A program made the position numbers and the translations under genes. Shown here piece by piece: positions 34,203-42,274 of a DNA stretch of 64,000 nt. The first letter of the stretch is position 1, and the number at the start of each line of letters is the position of its first letter. The notes under the pieces were generated by a model. The model was not told the DNA's origin. It worked only from the letters and a program-made list of their open reading frames with translations, and did no database searches. The DNA lies in contig NZ_JAIMIC010000003.1 in NCBI RefSeq assembly GCF_019966545.1, positions 361,380-425,379 on the forward strand, given 5' to 3'. This DNA is from Heliomarina baculiformis. GTDB lineage: Bacteria; Pseudomonadota; Alphaproteobacteria; Rhodobacterales; Rhodobacteraceae.

Positions 34203-35168
34203 CTATTGCGGCCAGTCCTCCGGCAGCGGGCCGATCAGGGCAGAGAGCCGCCGGTTGGGCTCCCGGAAGATGTCGGCCAGCTCCGCTTTCAGGGCCGGGC
34301 TGAATTTCTGGCTTGTCGGCATCGTCTTCGCCGAGGACTTGCGCAGCAGGTAGGATTTTAGCCACGCGGGCGCGATTGCCTTCAATGTCCTGTAAAAGGG
34401 GATCTTGCTGAAACGTGTTTCGACCCGTTCATAGGAAAGGGCCTCCTGCCATTCCGCCGTGACATTCGCCCTCAGGTCCGTATCGACCAGTTTCGAGGAA
34501 TCAACCCCGAGAAAATCGCAGATCCGGGACAGGGTGCCTTTCGGATCGGTCCGGATATCCTCCTGCATCAGGATCAGGATATTCTCCAGATCAAAGACTT
34601 TTCTGAAGGCGTCAATCTGGTCGATATAGGTGCTCGCCGCGACGACACCGGCATAATAGGGATGTTCCGGCTGCTCGATCTCGCGAAAGAAATCATCGAG
34701 AGACTTGTGCGTGTGATCTTCCTTCAGCACCCGGTGGGCGTATTTCATCGTCTGCAGGCATTCGGACTGCGCCCGTGCAACCGGGTTGCGCAGCACATAG
34801 ATCAGCTTCATCTGCGGGTTCGCGGCGGCCATCCGCTCGGCCGTTCCGGCAACAAGCGGATACCGCGTGTAAGATGTCGAGGCCTCGCCGAGGATCTGGT
34901 CCTCGCTGGCCCCGGCATAAAGCCCCCGATACCAGTCGTCGCCGCGTTCAAGCAGTTCCGGTGTGGAAAAGTAATGCGGCTCCTTGAGCGGATTCATGAA
35001 GACAAAGGGCTGGGCATCCAGCATCGCGTTCAGCGCCGTCGTGCCCCCCTTGGCCGCCCCGATGATACAGAAATCGGGCATGCGCCCGCCGGGGGTGACA
35101 GGAATATCCGAAAACGCCATGCCATTCGCATCGCGGATCCAGATCGGAAGAGAGCTGTGGGACTTCAT
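34203..35168 (-). CDS. PAPS-dependent sulfotransferase
   Basis: From the ATG at 35168 the protein has 321 residues; a GTG at 35225 and an ATG at 35120 are other possible starts. The 5'-phosphosulfate loop is IIGAAKGGTTAL at about 35-46, and the 3'-phosphate motif is seen as LIYVLRNPVARAQSE further on. These mark the Sulfotransfer domain of heparan-sulfate type. It would move sulfate from PAPS to a sugar hydroxyl in the cytoplasm before export. No PAPS synthesis genes are nearby. It sits downstream of the GT2 gene at 35281 on the same strand. Confidence 0.88.
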   Translation of the reverse strand: MKSHSSLPIWIRDANGMAFSDIPVTPGGRMPDFCIIGAAKGGTTALNAMLDAQPFVFMNPLKEPHYFSTPELLERGDDWYRGLYAGASEDQILGEASTSYTRYPLVAGTAERMAAANPQMKLIYVLRNPVARAQSECLQTMKYAHRVLKEDHTHKSLDDFFREIEQPEHPYYAGVVAASTYIDQIDAFRKVFDLENILILMQEDIRTDPKGTLSRICDFLGVDSSKLVDTDLRANVTAEWQEALSYERVETRFSKIPFYRTLKAIAPAWLKSYLLRKSSAKTMPTSQKFSPALKAELADIFREPNRRLSALIGPLPEDWPQ

Positions 35169-35280
35169 GTAAGGATCACTCGTATGAAATATCGGAATTT
35201 TATTCGAAGCCGGACGCAACCGCACGGGCTCGTCAAAGGATGAAACAGCCGGTCAGGGCTGCCAAGCCTCTTTGGCCAAT

Positions 35281-36207
35281 TCAGGGGGTGGTTGCAAAGA
35301 GCGCGGCCCGCTCTGCCTCTATCTCGGCCACTGCGCGGCTTTTGCCCTTGAACAGGGCCTGACGCTGATAGGCGCGAATAAAGGCGCGCAATTCCGGGTC
35401 GTCAAGCTGCCGGTCGCCGCGCATCCAGGCCGCGAGATAGCCCTGCATCATCGCCAGCCCCCCCAGCACATAGGGTTTCTCGGCCATCCGGAAGACACAG
35501 GTCGCCGCGTAGAAAAACAGGTCGGAGCCCATGAAATACTGCCCGAACCCGTGCCGCCGTTTGCCGGTCCAGATCGAGGTCTGCGAAGATCCCATCGGGC
35601 GCAGGTGTTCAAAGTTCAGGTCCGGGTGATCCCAGCTCACCGCCTTCCAGCCCCGCTGCCGGGCCTTGTGGCAATCGATGGCATCCCACATCACCTCGTG
35701 CACATAGCCGCCGATATCCTCGAAACAGGTGCGGCGGTAGAACTTGGTCATGCCGACCGACATCTCGTCGCCACGGCGCTCGGACACCAGTGTGTTGTTC
35801 TGCCGGATATAGGGTTTACCGGAACAGGTGCCGATCCGCGGATCGGCTTCCATCCGCTCGATCAGGGTTTCGAAATAGCGTGGCGGCAGGTCCAGATCGA
35901 GATCCAGCTTGCAGGAATAGGTGAAATCGGCCGGATCGATGCTCTGGTAGCCGACATAAAACGCCTCGACCACGCCGGGGCCCACGGCACGATGGCCACG
36001 GTCGGGCTTTTGCACGATCCGGATCCAGTCATGCTTGGCGGCATAATCCGCCAGGATCTGCGGTGTCTCGTCGGTCGAGCCGTCATCCACGATCACCCAG
36101 AGCGTCGGCTGCAGGCTTTGCGCCACGACGCTGTCCAGGGTGCGCCGCATATAGTCAGCCTCGTTCCGACAAGGCGAGATCAGGACATACGTGCGGGGCT
36201 CGGGCAT
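35281..36207 (-). CDS. GT2 family glycosyltransferase
   Basis: The protein has 308 residues from the ATG at 36207, with AAGGA nine bases upstream. The open frame continues to 36792 but overlaps the SGNH gene there. It begins TYVLISPCRNEADYMRRTLD, followed by WVIVDDGSTDETPQIL and a metal-binding CKLDLDLDLPPRYFETLIE. The region near VHEVMWDAIDCHKARQRGW recalls GT2 enzymes with long C-terminal extensions. It would act at the cytoplasmic membrane face. Its neighbours are the sulfotransferase downstream and the MBOAT/SGNH pair upstream, all on the minus strand, and it may belong to one transcription unit with them. Confidence 0.87.
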   Translation of the reverse strand: MPEPRTYVLISPCRNEADYMRRTLDSVVAQSLQPTLWVIVDDGSTDETPQILADYAAKHDWIRIVQKPDRGHRAVGPGVVEAFYVGYQSIDPADFTYSCKLDLDLDLPPRYFETLIERMEADPRIGTCSGKPYIRQNNTLVSERRGDEMSVGMTKFYRRTCFEDIGGYVHEVMWDAIDCHKARQRGWKAVSWDHPDLNFEHLRPMGSSQTSIWTGKRRHGFGQYFMGSDLFFYAATCVFRMAEKPYVLGGLAMMQGYLAAWMRGDRQLDDPELRAFIRAYQRQALFKGKSRAVAEIEAERAALFATTP

Positions 36208-36374
36208 GAAAAAGGATCCTTGTAAAAACCGGGTGCCGCTGTTGTGCAGGGCCGAAGCGGGCTTGGCAATCCTGCGATACGATTTCGAAGACCTCCGGGC
36301 GGATGCGGTGCTAAAACTGCGCAACAGTGGGGCCCGCCTCCCGAAATTGTACCCATTCCGGAACGTGGCACTCT

Positions 36375-37478
36375 CTATCTGGCGGGGGGCGTTTCCTGCC
36401 TTGCCCTGTCGAGCACCTCGAGAAACGCCTGCCCGAACCTTGCATCGATGTCGGGCTGGTAATGCCCGTCGGGCAGAAAGGCGCGCGGATCGCGCGGGCT
36501 CTGGTGATCGGCGGTGGCGAGATAGGGATAGCCCTCCTCCTCGAGCCAGGGCTTGAGCAGAGCCTTCAGGTCCGGATCGACCGGATCGCGCCCCTGTACC
36601 AGCAGGACAATGGGGATCTGCCCGTCTTCCCGCGCGATGGCGTTGAACGAGGTGATCATCCGGCGCAAGACCTCTGCATAGGGCATGGTGCCGTCTTCGG
36701 GACGGGCGATGATCTCCGCCTTGCGCCCGGCGATATCCCCCTGGGCCAGGGAACGGCGTACCAGCCGCGCAAAGGGCGAAATATCCAGCCATGACAGGTC
36801 AAAGGCGGCGGGGGCAAAGACCCGGTCCTGGTCGCGCAACTGATCGTACCATCGCCCCGCCAGATCCGGATCATCCTCAAGCGACATTTCCTGCTCAAGG
36901 GTCTCTACCACCGGCTCGATCTCCCTGAGCCCGCCGTCGCCGTCGGGCAGGAAGATCGGGTAGGTAAAGGGCGAGGGCTGTTCGAAAACCCATGTCCGGT
37001 TGCTGAAAGACCCCATCGCCCCGACGGAGTAGGACAGGATTCCCAGCACCGCCACATCGCCCGGTCGCCGGTTCTCGCGGTCCTTCAGAAAGGCCGCATA
37101 GGTGAAATTCGGCGGTGCCCCCGGCCCGCCGCGATGGGCAAGCTGCAGATCCGGGCGCGCCTTCTGCGCCGCATCGGTGATACGCACCACGAAGGACATG
37201 CCATAGGTATGCACCACCGGCTCATCCCCGGCCGGGCGTGCCGCCGCCTGTTCTGCGGACAAATCCATCAGGTCCGGCAGCCACGACACGTTAAGCAGGT
37301 TACCACGCAGATCCGGATTGGCTTTCCACTGGGCGATCTTGCCGGGCACCGAGCGGCCATAGTTGAAAAAGGTCTTGAGCGAGGCCGGTGCCGGACCCAC
37401 CAGAACCAGCGCCGCCAGCACATCAAGCACGATCAGGGCCACCAGCGTGCAGGCAATCGTTTTCAGCGCGTTTTTCAT
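36375..37478 (-). CDS. membrane-anchored SGNH-like partner of the MBOAT acyltransferase
   Basis: This 367-residue protein has one N-terminal hydrophobic segment (residues 7-28) and a periplasmic body. The candidate nucleophile is Ser95 in HTYGMSFVVRI, which takes the place of a GDS motif. D337 and H339 in FLPDGHYQPDID near the C-terminus could complete the triad. This fits an AlgJ/AlgX-like or DltD-like protein that works with an MBOAT enzyme to acylate an exported polymer. The gene begins six bases after the MBOAT stop, so the pair is certainly co-transcribed. The family assignment is structural inference, since the motif is non-canonical. Confidence 0.7.
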   Translation of the reverse strand: MKNALKTIACTLVALIVLDVLAALVLVGPAPASLKTFFNYGRSVPGKIAQWKANPDLRGNLLNVSWLPDLMDLSAEQAAARPAGDEPVVHTYGMSFVVRITDAAQKARPDLQLAHRGGPGAPPNFTYAAFLKDRENRRPGDVAVLGILSYSVGAMGSFSNRTWVFEQPSPFTYPIFLPDGDGGLREIEPVVETLEQEMSLEDDPDLAGRWYDQLRDQDRVFAPAAFDLSWLDISPFARLVRRSLAQGDIAGRKAEIIARPEDGTMPYAEVLRRMITSFNAIAREDGQIPIVLLVQGRDPVDPDLKALLKPWLEEEGYPYLATADHQSPRDPRAFLPDGHYQPDIDARFGQAFLEVLDRARQETPPAR

Positions 37479-37484
37479 GGCCCC

Positions 37485-38918
37485 TCAGAACTGGAAATAG
37501 ATGAAAGCGCTTGGCGTGGTCGTCGCCCCGAAGGCAAACGCATAGATCAGCACCGCCCAGAGCAGGCCGCGCACCGGGGCGGGCCAGCTTTCGTAGAAAC
37601 GCACCTTGCCGCTGGCCTCGGTGGCGATGTCCCAGAACAGCACCAGCAGGATACCCGTGATCGCCGGGAAGGGCAGGCCCGGCAGGGGCAGGTTCGCAAA
37701 ATCCGACAGCCGGATCGTGGCAAGACGCGCCGTGAAATCGGCGATCTGCTCCCAGGACTGGGCCCGGAACAGCAGCCAGCCGTAGCAGGTGACCTGGAAA
37801 TAGGCGAGGATCAGCAGCAACCGCCCCCCCCAGTGCAGCAACCGCCGCCGCTCGCCCTCGCCCGAGCCGCGCCTGCGGCCGAAGAACTGGCGATGCAACA
37901 CCAGCAAGGCGCCCTGGTACCCGCCCCAGAGCACGAAATTCCATGCCGCCCCGTGCCACAACCCGCCCAGCACCATGGTCGCCATCAGGTTGACCTGTGT
38001 GCGTCGCTTGCCCTGCCGGTTGCCGCCCAGCGAGATATAGAGATAGTCGCGCAGCCAGGTGGATAGCGAGATATGCCAGCGGCGCCAGAACTCCTGTGGA
38101 TTGGTGGCGAAATAGGGCTGGGCGAAATTGCGCATCAGCCCGAAGCCCATCATCTTGGCCACCCCGCGCGCGATATCCGTATACCCGGAAAAGTCGCAGT
38201 AGATCTGCAGCGCAAAAAGCCATGTGCCGACAGCCACCGCCGCGCCGGTGGGGTTTTCCATGCCATAGACCGTGTCCACCGTCGGGCTGATGGCATCCGC
38301 CACCACCACTTTCTTAATCAGGCCGATCAGGCAGAGCACCGCCCCGCGCGAAATCCCCTCCCAGGTAACCGTGCGCGGGCGCATGATCTCGGGCAGCAGG
38401 TTGCTTGCCCTTTCGATCGGCCCCGCCACCAGCTGCGGAAAGAAAGCCACGAAGAGCGCGAAATCAAAGAAGTTCTTCGCCGGTTCCAGCTCGCGGCGAT
38501 AGACGTCGATCGTGTAGCTCATCGTCTGGAAGGTGTAGAAAGAAATCCCGACCGGCAGCACGATATAGAGCACCGGGATCGAGACCGACATGCCCATCCC
38601 GTCGGCCAGCGCCACGAAACTGCCGATGAAGAAGTTGAAATATTTGAAGACCCCCAGCAGCCCGAGGTTGGTCACCATCGAAATCGTCAGAAGATGCCGG
38701 CGGCGGGTCTCGTCCGAGGTCCGGGCAAGGCTGAGCCCGACCAGGTAATCGACCACGGTAGAAAAGGCGATCAGCCCGAGAAAGCGCCAGTCCCAGGCCC
38801 CGTAGAACACATAGCTTGCAACCAGCAGCATCCGGTTCTGCCATCGGAACGGCAACACCAGGTACAAAAGGAAGACGACCGCGAAGAAATACCAGAAATC
38901 AAGTTGCGAAAATAACAT
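37485..38918 (-). CDS. MBOAT family O-acyltransferase (AlgI-like)
   Basis: The protein has 477 residues from the ATG at 38918. The frame continues upstream to 38966 without membrane character. It begins MLFSQLDFWYFFAVVF, a typical AlgI/DltB start, and has the family's key regions: FFPQLVAGPIERASNLLPE, YCDFSGYTDIARGVAKMMG, EFWRRWHISLSTWLRDYLYI and LGGLWHGAAWNFVLWG, with the invariant histidine in LWHGAAW. It passes acyl groups from a cytoplasmic donor across the membrane to the SGNH-like partner encoded directly downstream. It is one of five acyltransferases in the window and is unrelated to the AT3 group. Confidence 0.93.
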   Translation of the reverse strand: MLFSQLDFWYFFAVVFLLYLVLPFRWQNRMLLVASYVFYGAWDWRFLGLIAFSTVVDYLVGLSLARTSDETRRRHLLTISMVTNLGLLGVFKYFNFFIGSFVALADGMGMSVSIPVLYIVLPVGISFYTFQTMSYTIDVYRRELEPAKNFFDFALFVAFFPQLVAGPIERASNLLPEIMRPRTVTWEGISRGAVLCLIGLIKKVVVADAISPTVDTVYGMENPTGAAVAVGTWLFALQIYCDFSGYTDIARGVAKMMGFGLMRNFAQPYFATNPQEFWRRWHISLSTWLRDYLYISLGGNRQGKRRTQVNLMATMVLGGLWHGAAWNFVLWGGYQGALLVLHRQFFGRRRGSGEGERRRLLHWGGRLLLILAYFQVTCYGWLLFRAQSWEQIADFTARLATIRLSDFANLPLPGLPFPAITGILLVLFWDIATEASGKVRFYESWPAPVRGLLWAVLIYAFAFGATTTPSAFIYFQF

Positions 38919-39119
38919 TACAGGCAGCGATCCATCCGGGCGGCGCAGGTGCGGAACATATAGCAAGAGGAAAAGGAAAGGATAGCCACCGGAATCCCCT
39001 GTTGCCGCGAAGCGACATGTTCTTCAAGGCCTTGCCTCATCATGCGGCCCTTTCGGACCGCTTTGCCCGGCACGGGCGCATATGTCGGAAAACCTGTCGG
39101 CAAGAGGGCGGCCGGGGCT

Positions 39120-40418
39120 TTACAAAAGCGCCGGTGCCGGCGCGGATCCATCGCCCAGCACCCAGTCGTAAACTTCTGCGACCTGCCGGGCCTTGGCCGG
39201 CCAGGTGAAATGCTCGCGGACGCGGGCACGGGCATTGGCCGACATGCCGGGCAGCGCCGCCGGATCCTCTGCAATCGCCTCGAGCTTGGCACCGAAGGCG
39301 CGGATCACGTCTTCCCGATTGCCGATCGGTACCTTGAACCCTGTCTCCTCGGAAACCAGCTCTCCCGGCCCGGCATAATCGACGATCAGCGGCACCACCC
39401 CCAGCGCCATCGCCTCGAGCACCACCCCGCCGCCGAATTCGCGTATCGAGGGGAAGGTCAGCAGGTTTGCCTGTACCGCCACGCCCTGTACCTCGGCATG
39501 GGGCAGGTTGCCGTGAAAGGTGACCGCCCCGGCCACCCCCAGCGCATCGGCCTGTGCCTCGAGCGCGCCGCGCATCGGGCCGTCACCGATGATGTCCAGC
39601 ACCAGCCGGCCATCACGCAACAGCGGCGCCGCCGCCTCGAGCAGCATGTCCGGCCCCTTGTAGGGCACCAGCCGCCCGATAAAGCAGCCCCTGAGCGGCA
39701 TCGCCGGATCCTGCGCGGCGACAAGGTTGAAACGGGCGGGATCGATGGCATTTTCCGGCAGCCAGACGGTCTTGTCCGCATAGGCGGGCGGTATTTCACT
39801 CTGGGTGTGCCGCGAGCCGCAGATGATCGCCGAGGCCGCCGCCAGCGTGCTGCCGCGCCAGGGCATATAGCGATAGGCCCCCCGCACATAGGAAAGCCAT
39901 TCCCGCTCGCGCCGCCGCTCGGCGTCGAAACCGGGTGGCCAGGGCACGCCCCCGTTCAGCGGCCCCATCACGAAAGGCACGCCGGCGGACCTGCACTTGC
40001 CCGCAATCGGCGACTGGATCGTCGGGCTGAGCGGGGTGACCCGATGCACCAGATCAAACGCACCCGCGCGGATCTGTGCGCCGAAAACCTGCCAGACAAG
40101 CCGTTCGAAATAAGGGTAGGACAGCGCGTTGATCGCCGTCGTCATGGTCCATCCCTTGCCGCTGCCCATCCGCAGGAAACTGGCCGTCTTGTGCAGCGGC
40201 CGCGCGACGGCCTCGGAATTGATCGCGGTGAAATCCTCGCCCTCGCCGAGCCCCGCCCGCAAAAAGGCATCGCGGTTCCGGATTTGCGTCACGATATGCA
40301 CATCCGCCACCGCCCGGAGCGCCGTGGCCAGGGACCAGCCGACCAGCGGCACACTGACCCATTCGGGATTGGCGGCTTCGGCGATGACAAGAACTCGGCG
40401 GCGTCTTGGGTCGTCCAT
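39120..40418 (-). CDS. GT4 family glycosyltransferase
   Basis: The 432-residue protein starts at the ATG at 40418. A TTG three codons earlier is weaker. The N-terminal domain has VLVIAEAANPEWVSVPLVGW and FVMGPLNGGVPWPPGFD, and the C-terminal domain has CFIGRLVPYKGPDMLLEAA and LTFPSIREFGGGVVLEAMALG. This layout occurs in GT4 transferases of Rhodobacteraceae exopolysaccharide loci. It is divergent from the exosortase gene at 40609 and stands apart from the MBOAT pair by 201 bases. The sugar and acceptor are unknown. Confidence 0.88.
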   Translation of the reverse strand: MDDPRRRRVLVIAEAANPEWVSVPLVGWSLATALRAVADVHIVTQIRNRDAFLRAGLGEGEDFTAINSEAVARPLHKTASFLRMGSGKGWTMTTAINALSYPYFERLVWQVFGAQIRAGAFDLVHRVTPLSPTIQSPIAGKCRSAGVPFVMGPLNGGVPWPPGFDAERRREREWLSYVRGAYRYMPWRGSTLAAASAIICGSRHTQSEIPPAYADKTVWLPENAIDPARFNLVAAQDPAMPLRGCFIGRLVPYKGPDMLLEAAAPLLRDGRLVLDIIGDGPMRGALEAQADALGVAGAVTFHGNLPHAEVQGVAVQANLLTFPSIREFGGGVVLEAMALGVVPLIVDYAGPGELVSEETGFKVPIGNREDVIRAFGAKLEAIAEDPAALPGMSANARARVREHFTWPAKARQVAEVYDWVLGDGSAPAPALL

Positions 40419-40608
40419 AATGTTCAAATCACCGTAACATTCATGCAGGAAACGAAAATGTGTTGCAAAAACCGGGACAGTTCTGCCGTCTCGGCCTACC
40501 GGACTTGGAAAAAAAATGCGACAGGTTTAACAGAACGGGCATGATAGCTGTGTCCGGATTACGATCCTTTTGCATGGTTGCATTACTATCAGAGTGGTTT
40601 TTTTGTAG
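40419..40608. promoter_or_regulatory. divergent intergenic region ahead of the exosortase gene
   Basis: This 190-base stretch is markedly AT-rich at 40500-40608 and ends in a T-run just before the exosortase ATG. It should carry promoters for the GT4 gene (minus) and xrtD (plus). The spacing of the ribosome site (AGAGTGG, about 12 bases) is longer than usual, which could mean low translation of the exosortase. Confidence 0.35.
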
Positions 40609-42207
40609 ATGTCGATGATCCAAGAGACACGGTCTCCCAGTCTCATTTTTAACTGGGGCATGTTCTGGCTCGCAGTCGCAACGCTTGCCGCTGTGCTGTT
40701 CTTCATCGACGGGGTCGATGCCCTGCTGATTGCCTGGCAGAAACCCGAATACAGCCACGGACCGCTGATTCCGATTCTCTCCGGCCTGCTGTTCCTGCGC
40801 CAACTCAAGGAAGTGCCCATTGAGCCCGGTCCGAAACGGGACCGCTGGGCCGGGGTCGCCGTGCTTTTGCTCGCCATTTTCCTCGGCGCGCTCGGCAAGC
40901 TGGCCAATATCTCCGATATCGTCGCCTATGCCACGATCGTCTGGGTCGGGGCGATCCTGCTGATCAGCTTCGGCTGGAAAACCGGCAAGCATTTCTGGCC
41001 GCCCGTGCTGCACCTGGTCTACATGCTGCCGCTGCCCGACGTGCTTTATTACAAGGTCTCGACCTACCTGCAGTTCATCTCTTCCGAACTCGGCGTCTAT
41101 TTCCTGCAGCTGCTCAATGTCCCGGTCTTCCTGGACGGCAATATCATCGATCTCGGTATCATGAAGCTGCACGTCGCCGAGGCCTGCTCGGGGCTGCGCT
41201 ACCTGTTCCCGATCCTGAGCTTCTCCTATATCTTCGCTGTCCTCTACAAGGGACCGGTGTGGCACAAGGCGGTGCTGCTGATCTCGGCCGCGCCGATCAC
41301 CGTCTTCATGAACTCGGTCCGGATCGCCGTGGGTGGCCTGCTGGTACAGGAACTTGGCGTCGAATGGCTTGAAGGCTTCAGCCATTTCTTCGAAGGCTGG
41401 GTGATCTTCCTGATCTGCGTCGTACTGCTGTTCCTGCTCGCCCGGATCATGCTGCTGTTCCACCCGCAAAAACCCAAGCTCGTGGATGCGCTCGATCTCG
41501 ATACGGACGGGCTCATGCCCCAGTTCCTGCGGCTGCGCTATGTCTACCCCTCTCCCGCCATGATCACGGCCGCGCTTCTGACCGCCGTGATTGCCCTGGG
41601 CTGGTTCGCCCTGCCCCAGCGCGACACGATGCATATCCAGCGGGAAACCTTCACCTTCTTCCCGCGCCAGATCGACGAGTGGAAACAGCACGGCATGGCC
41701 GAAATCCTCAGCGCCGATGTCGAGCGCGAGTTGCAGGCCGACGATTACCGCTCGGCACATTTCGTCAATCAGGACACCGGCAAGACCGTCAGCTTCTTTT
41801 CTGCCTGGTACGCGGATCAGAGCGCCGGGGGCATTCACTCTCCCGAAGTCTGCCTGCCCGGCAGCGGCTGGGAAATCGCCTGGCTGGAGCGGACGGATAT
41901 CGCGGAGCAGATGAATTTCGCGACGCCTTTCAACATCAACAAGGCCATCATCCAGAAGGGCGAAGTCCGGATGATGGTCTATTACTGGTTCGAACAGAAA
42001 GGCCGCAAGGTCGCATGGGATTTCGGCGCCAAGCTGCTGCTGATGTATGACGGGGTGACCACCGGTCGCAAAGACGGGGCCATCGTGCGCCTGACGACGC
42101 TCATCGCCGAGAATGAAAGCGATGACGACGCGGCCGCCCGACTCGATGACATGGTCGAATCTGTTATGCCCATTCTGCCCCGTTTCATTCCCGGCGCGGA
42201 CATCTGA
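40609..42207 (+). CDS. xrtD: exosortase D fused to an EpsI domain
   Basis: This 532-residue protein has an N-terminal membrane part with about eight segments and the exosortase triad: C193 in VAEACSGLRYL, R238 in MNSVRIAVGG and H259 in EGFSHFFEGW. Residues 315-532 form an EpsI domain with GGIHSPEVCLPGSGWE at about 407-422 and a long amphipathic C-terminus. This fusion is typical of XrtD, the transpeptidase-like enzyme that recognises VPLPA-CTERM proteins in Roseobacter-type bacteria and sits in exopolysaccharide loci. Its likely substrate is the VPxPA protein at 29361-30005. It is convergent with the arylsulfotransferase-like gene. Confidence 0.92.
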   Translation: MSMIQETRSPSLIFNWGMFWLAVATLAAVLFFIDGVDALLIAWQKPEYSHGPLIPILSGLLFLRQLKEVPIEPGPKRDRWAGVAVLLLAIFLGALGKLANISDIVAYATIVWVGAILLISFGWKTGKHFWPPVLHLVYMLPLPDVLYYKVSTYLQFISSELGVYFLQLLNVPVFLDGNIIDLGIMKLHVAEACSGLRYLFPILSFSYIFAVLYKGPVWHKAVLLISAAPITVFMNSVRIAVGGLLVQELGVEWLEGFSHFFEGWVIFLICVVLLFLLARIMLLFHPQKPKLVDALDLDTDGLMPQFLRLRYVYPSPAMITAALLTAVIALGWFALPQRDTMHIQRETFTFFPRQIDEWKQHGMAEILSADVERELQADDYRSAHFVNQDTGKTVSFFSAWYADQSAGGIHSPEVCLPGSGWEIAWLERTDIAEQMNFATPFNINKAIIQKGEVRMMVYYWFEQKGRKVAWDFGAKLLLMYDGVTTGRKDGAIVRLTTLIAENESDDDAAARLDDMVESVMPILPRFIPGADI

Positions 42208-42250
42208 CTCCTGCGCCCCGCCCGGAACGGCGGGCAAACAGGAACGGCTT

Positions 42251-42272
42251 CACCGCCTTTCGGGGCGGTGAG
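42251..42272. terminator. bidirectional hairpin between convergent genes
   Basis: A perfect eight-base-pair stem, TCACCGCC with GGCGGTGA, encloses the six-base loop TTTCGG. It lies between the xrtD stop (42207) and the stop of the convergent gene (42275), a classic place for a shared terminator. No T-tract follows on either strand, so a Rho-independent mechanism is uncertain. Confidence 0.5.
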
Positions 42273-42274
42273 CG

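Noticed and set aside
35281-36792. A single 503-residue GT2 protein with a long N-terminal extension
   Set aside because: The first 195 residues overlap the SGNH gene and look like frame shadow. The ATG at 36207 has a ribosome site and the domain starts right after it.
40441-42237. A 598-codon minus-strand frame opposite xrtD
   Set aside because: Composition is dominated by Gln, Glu, Asp and Arg with no domain, and xrtD on the other strand has a full catalytic triad.
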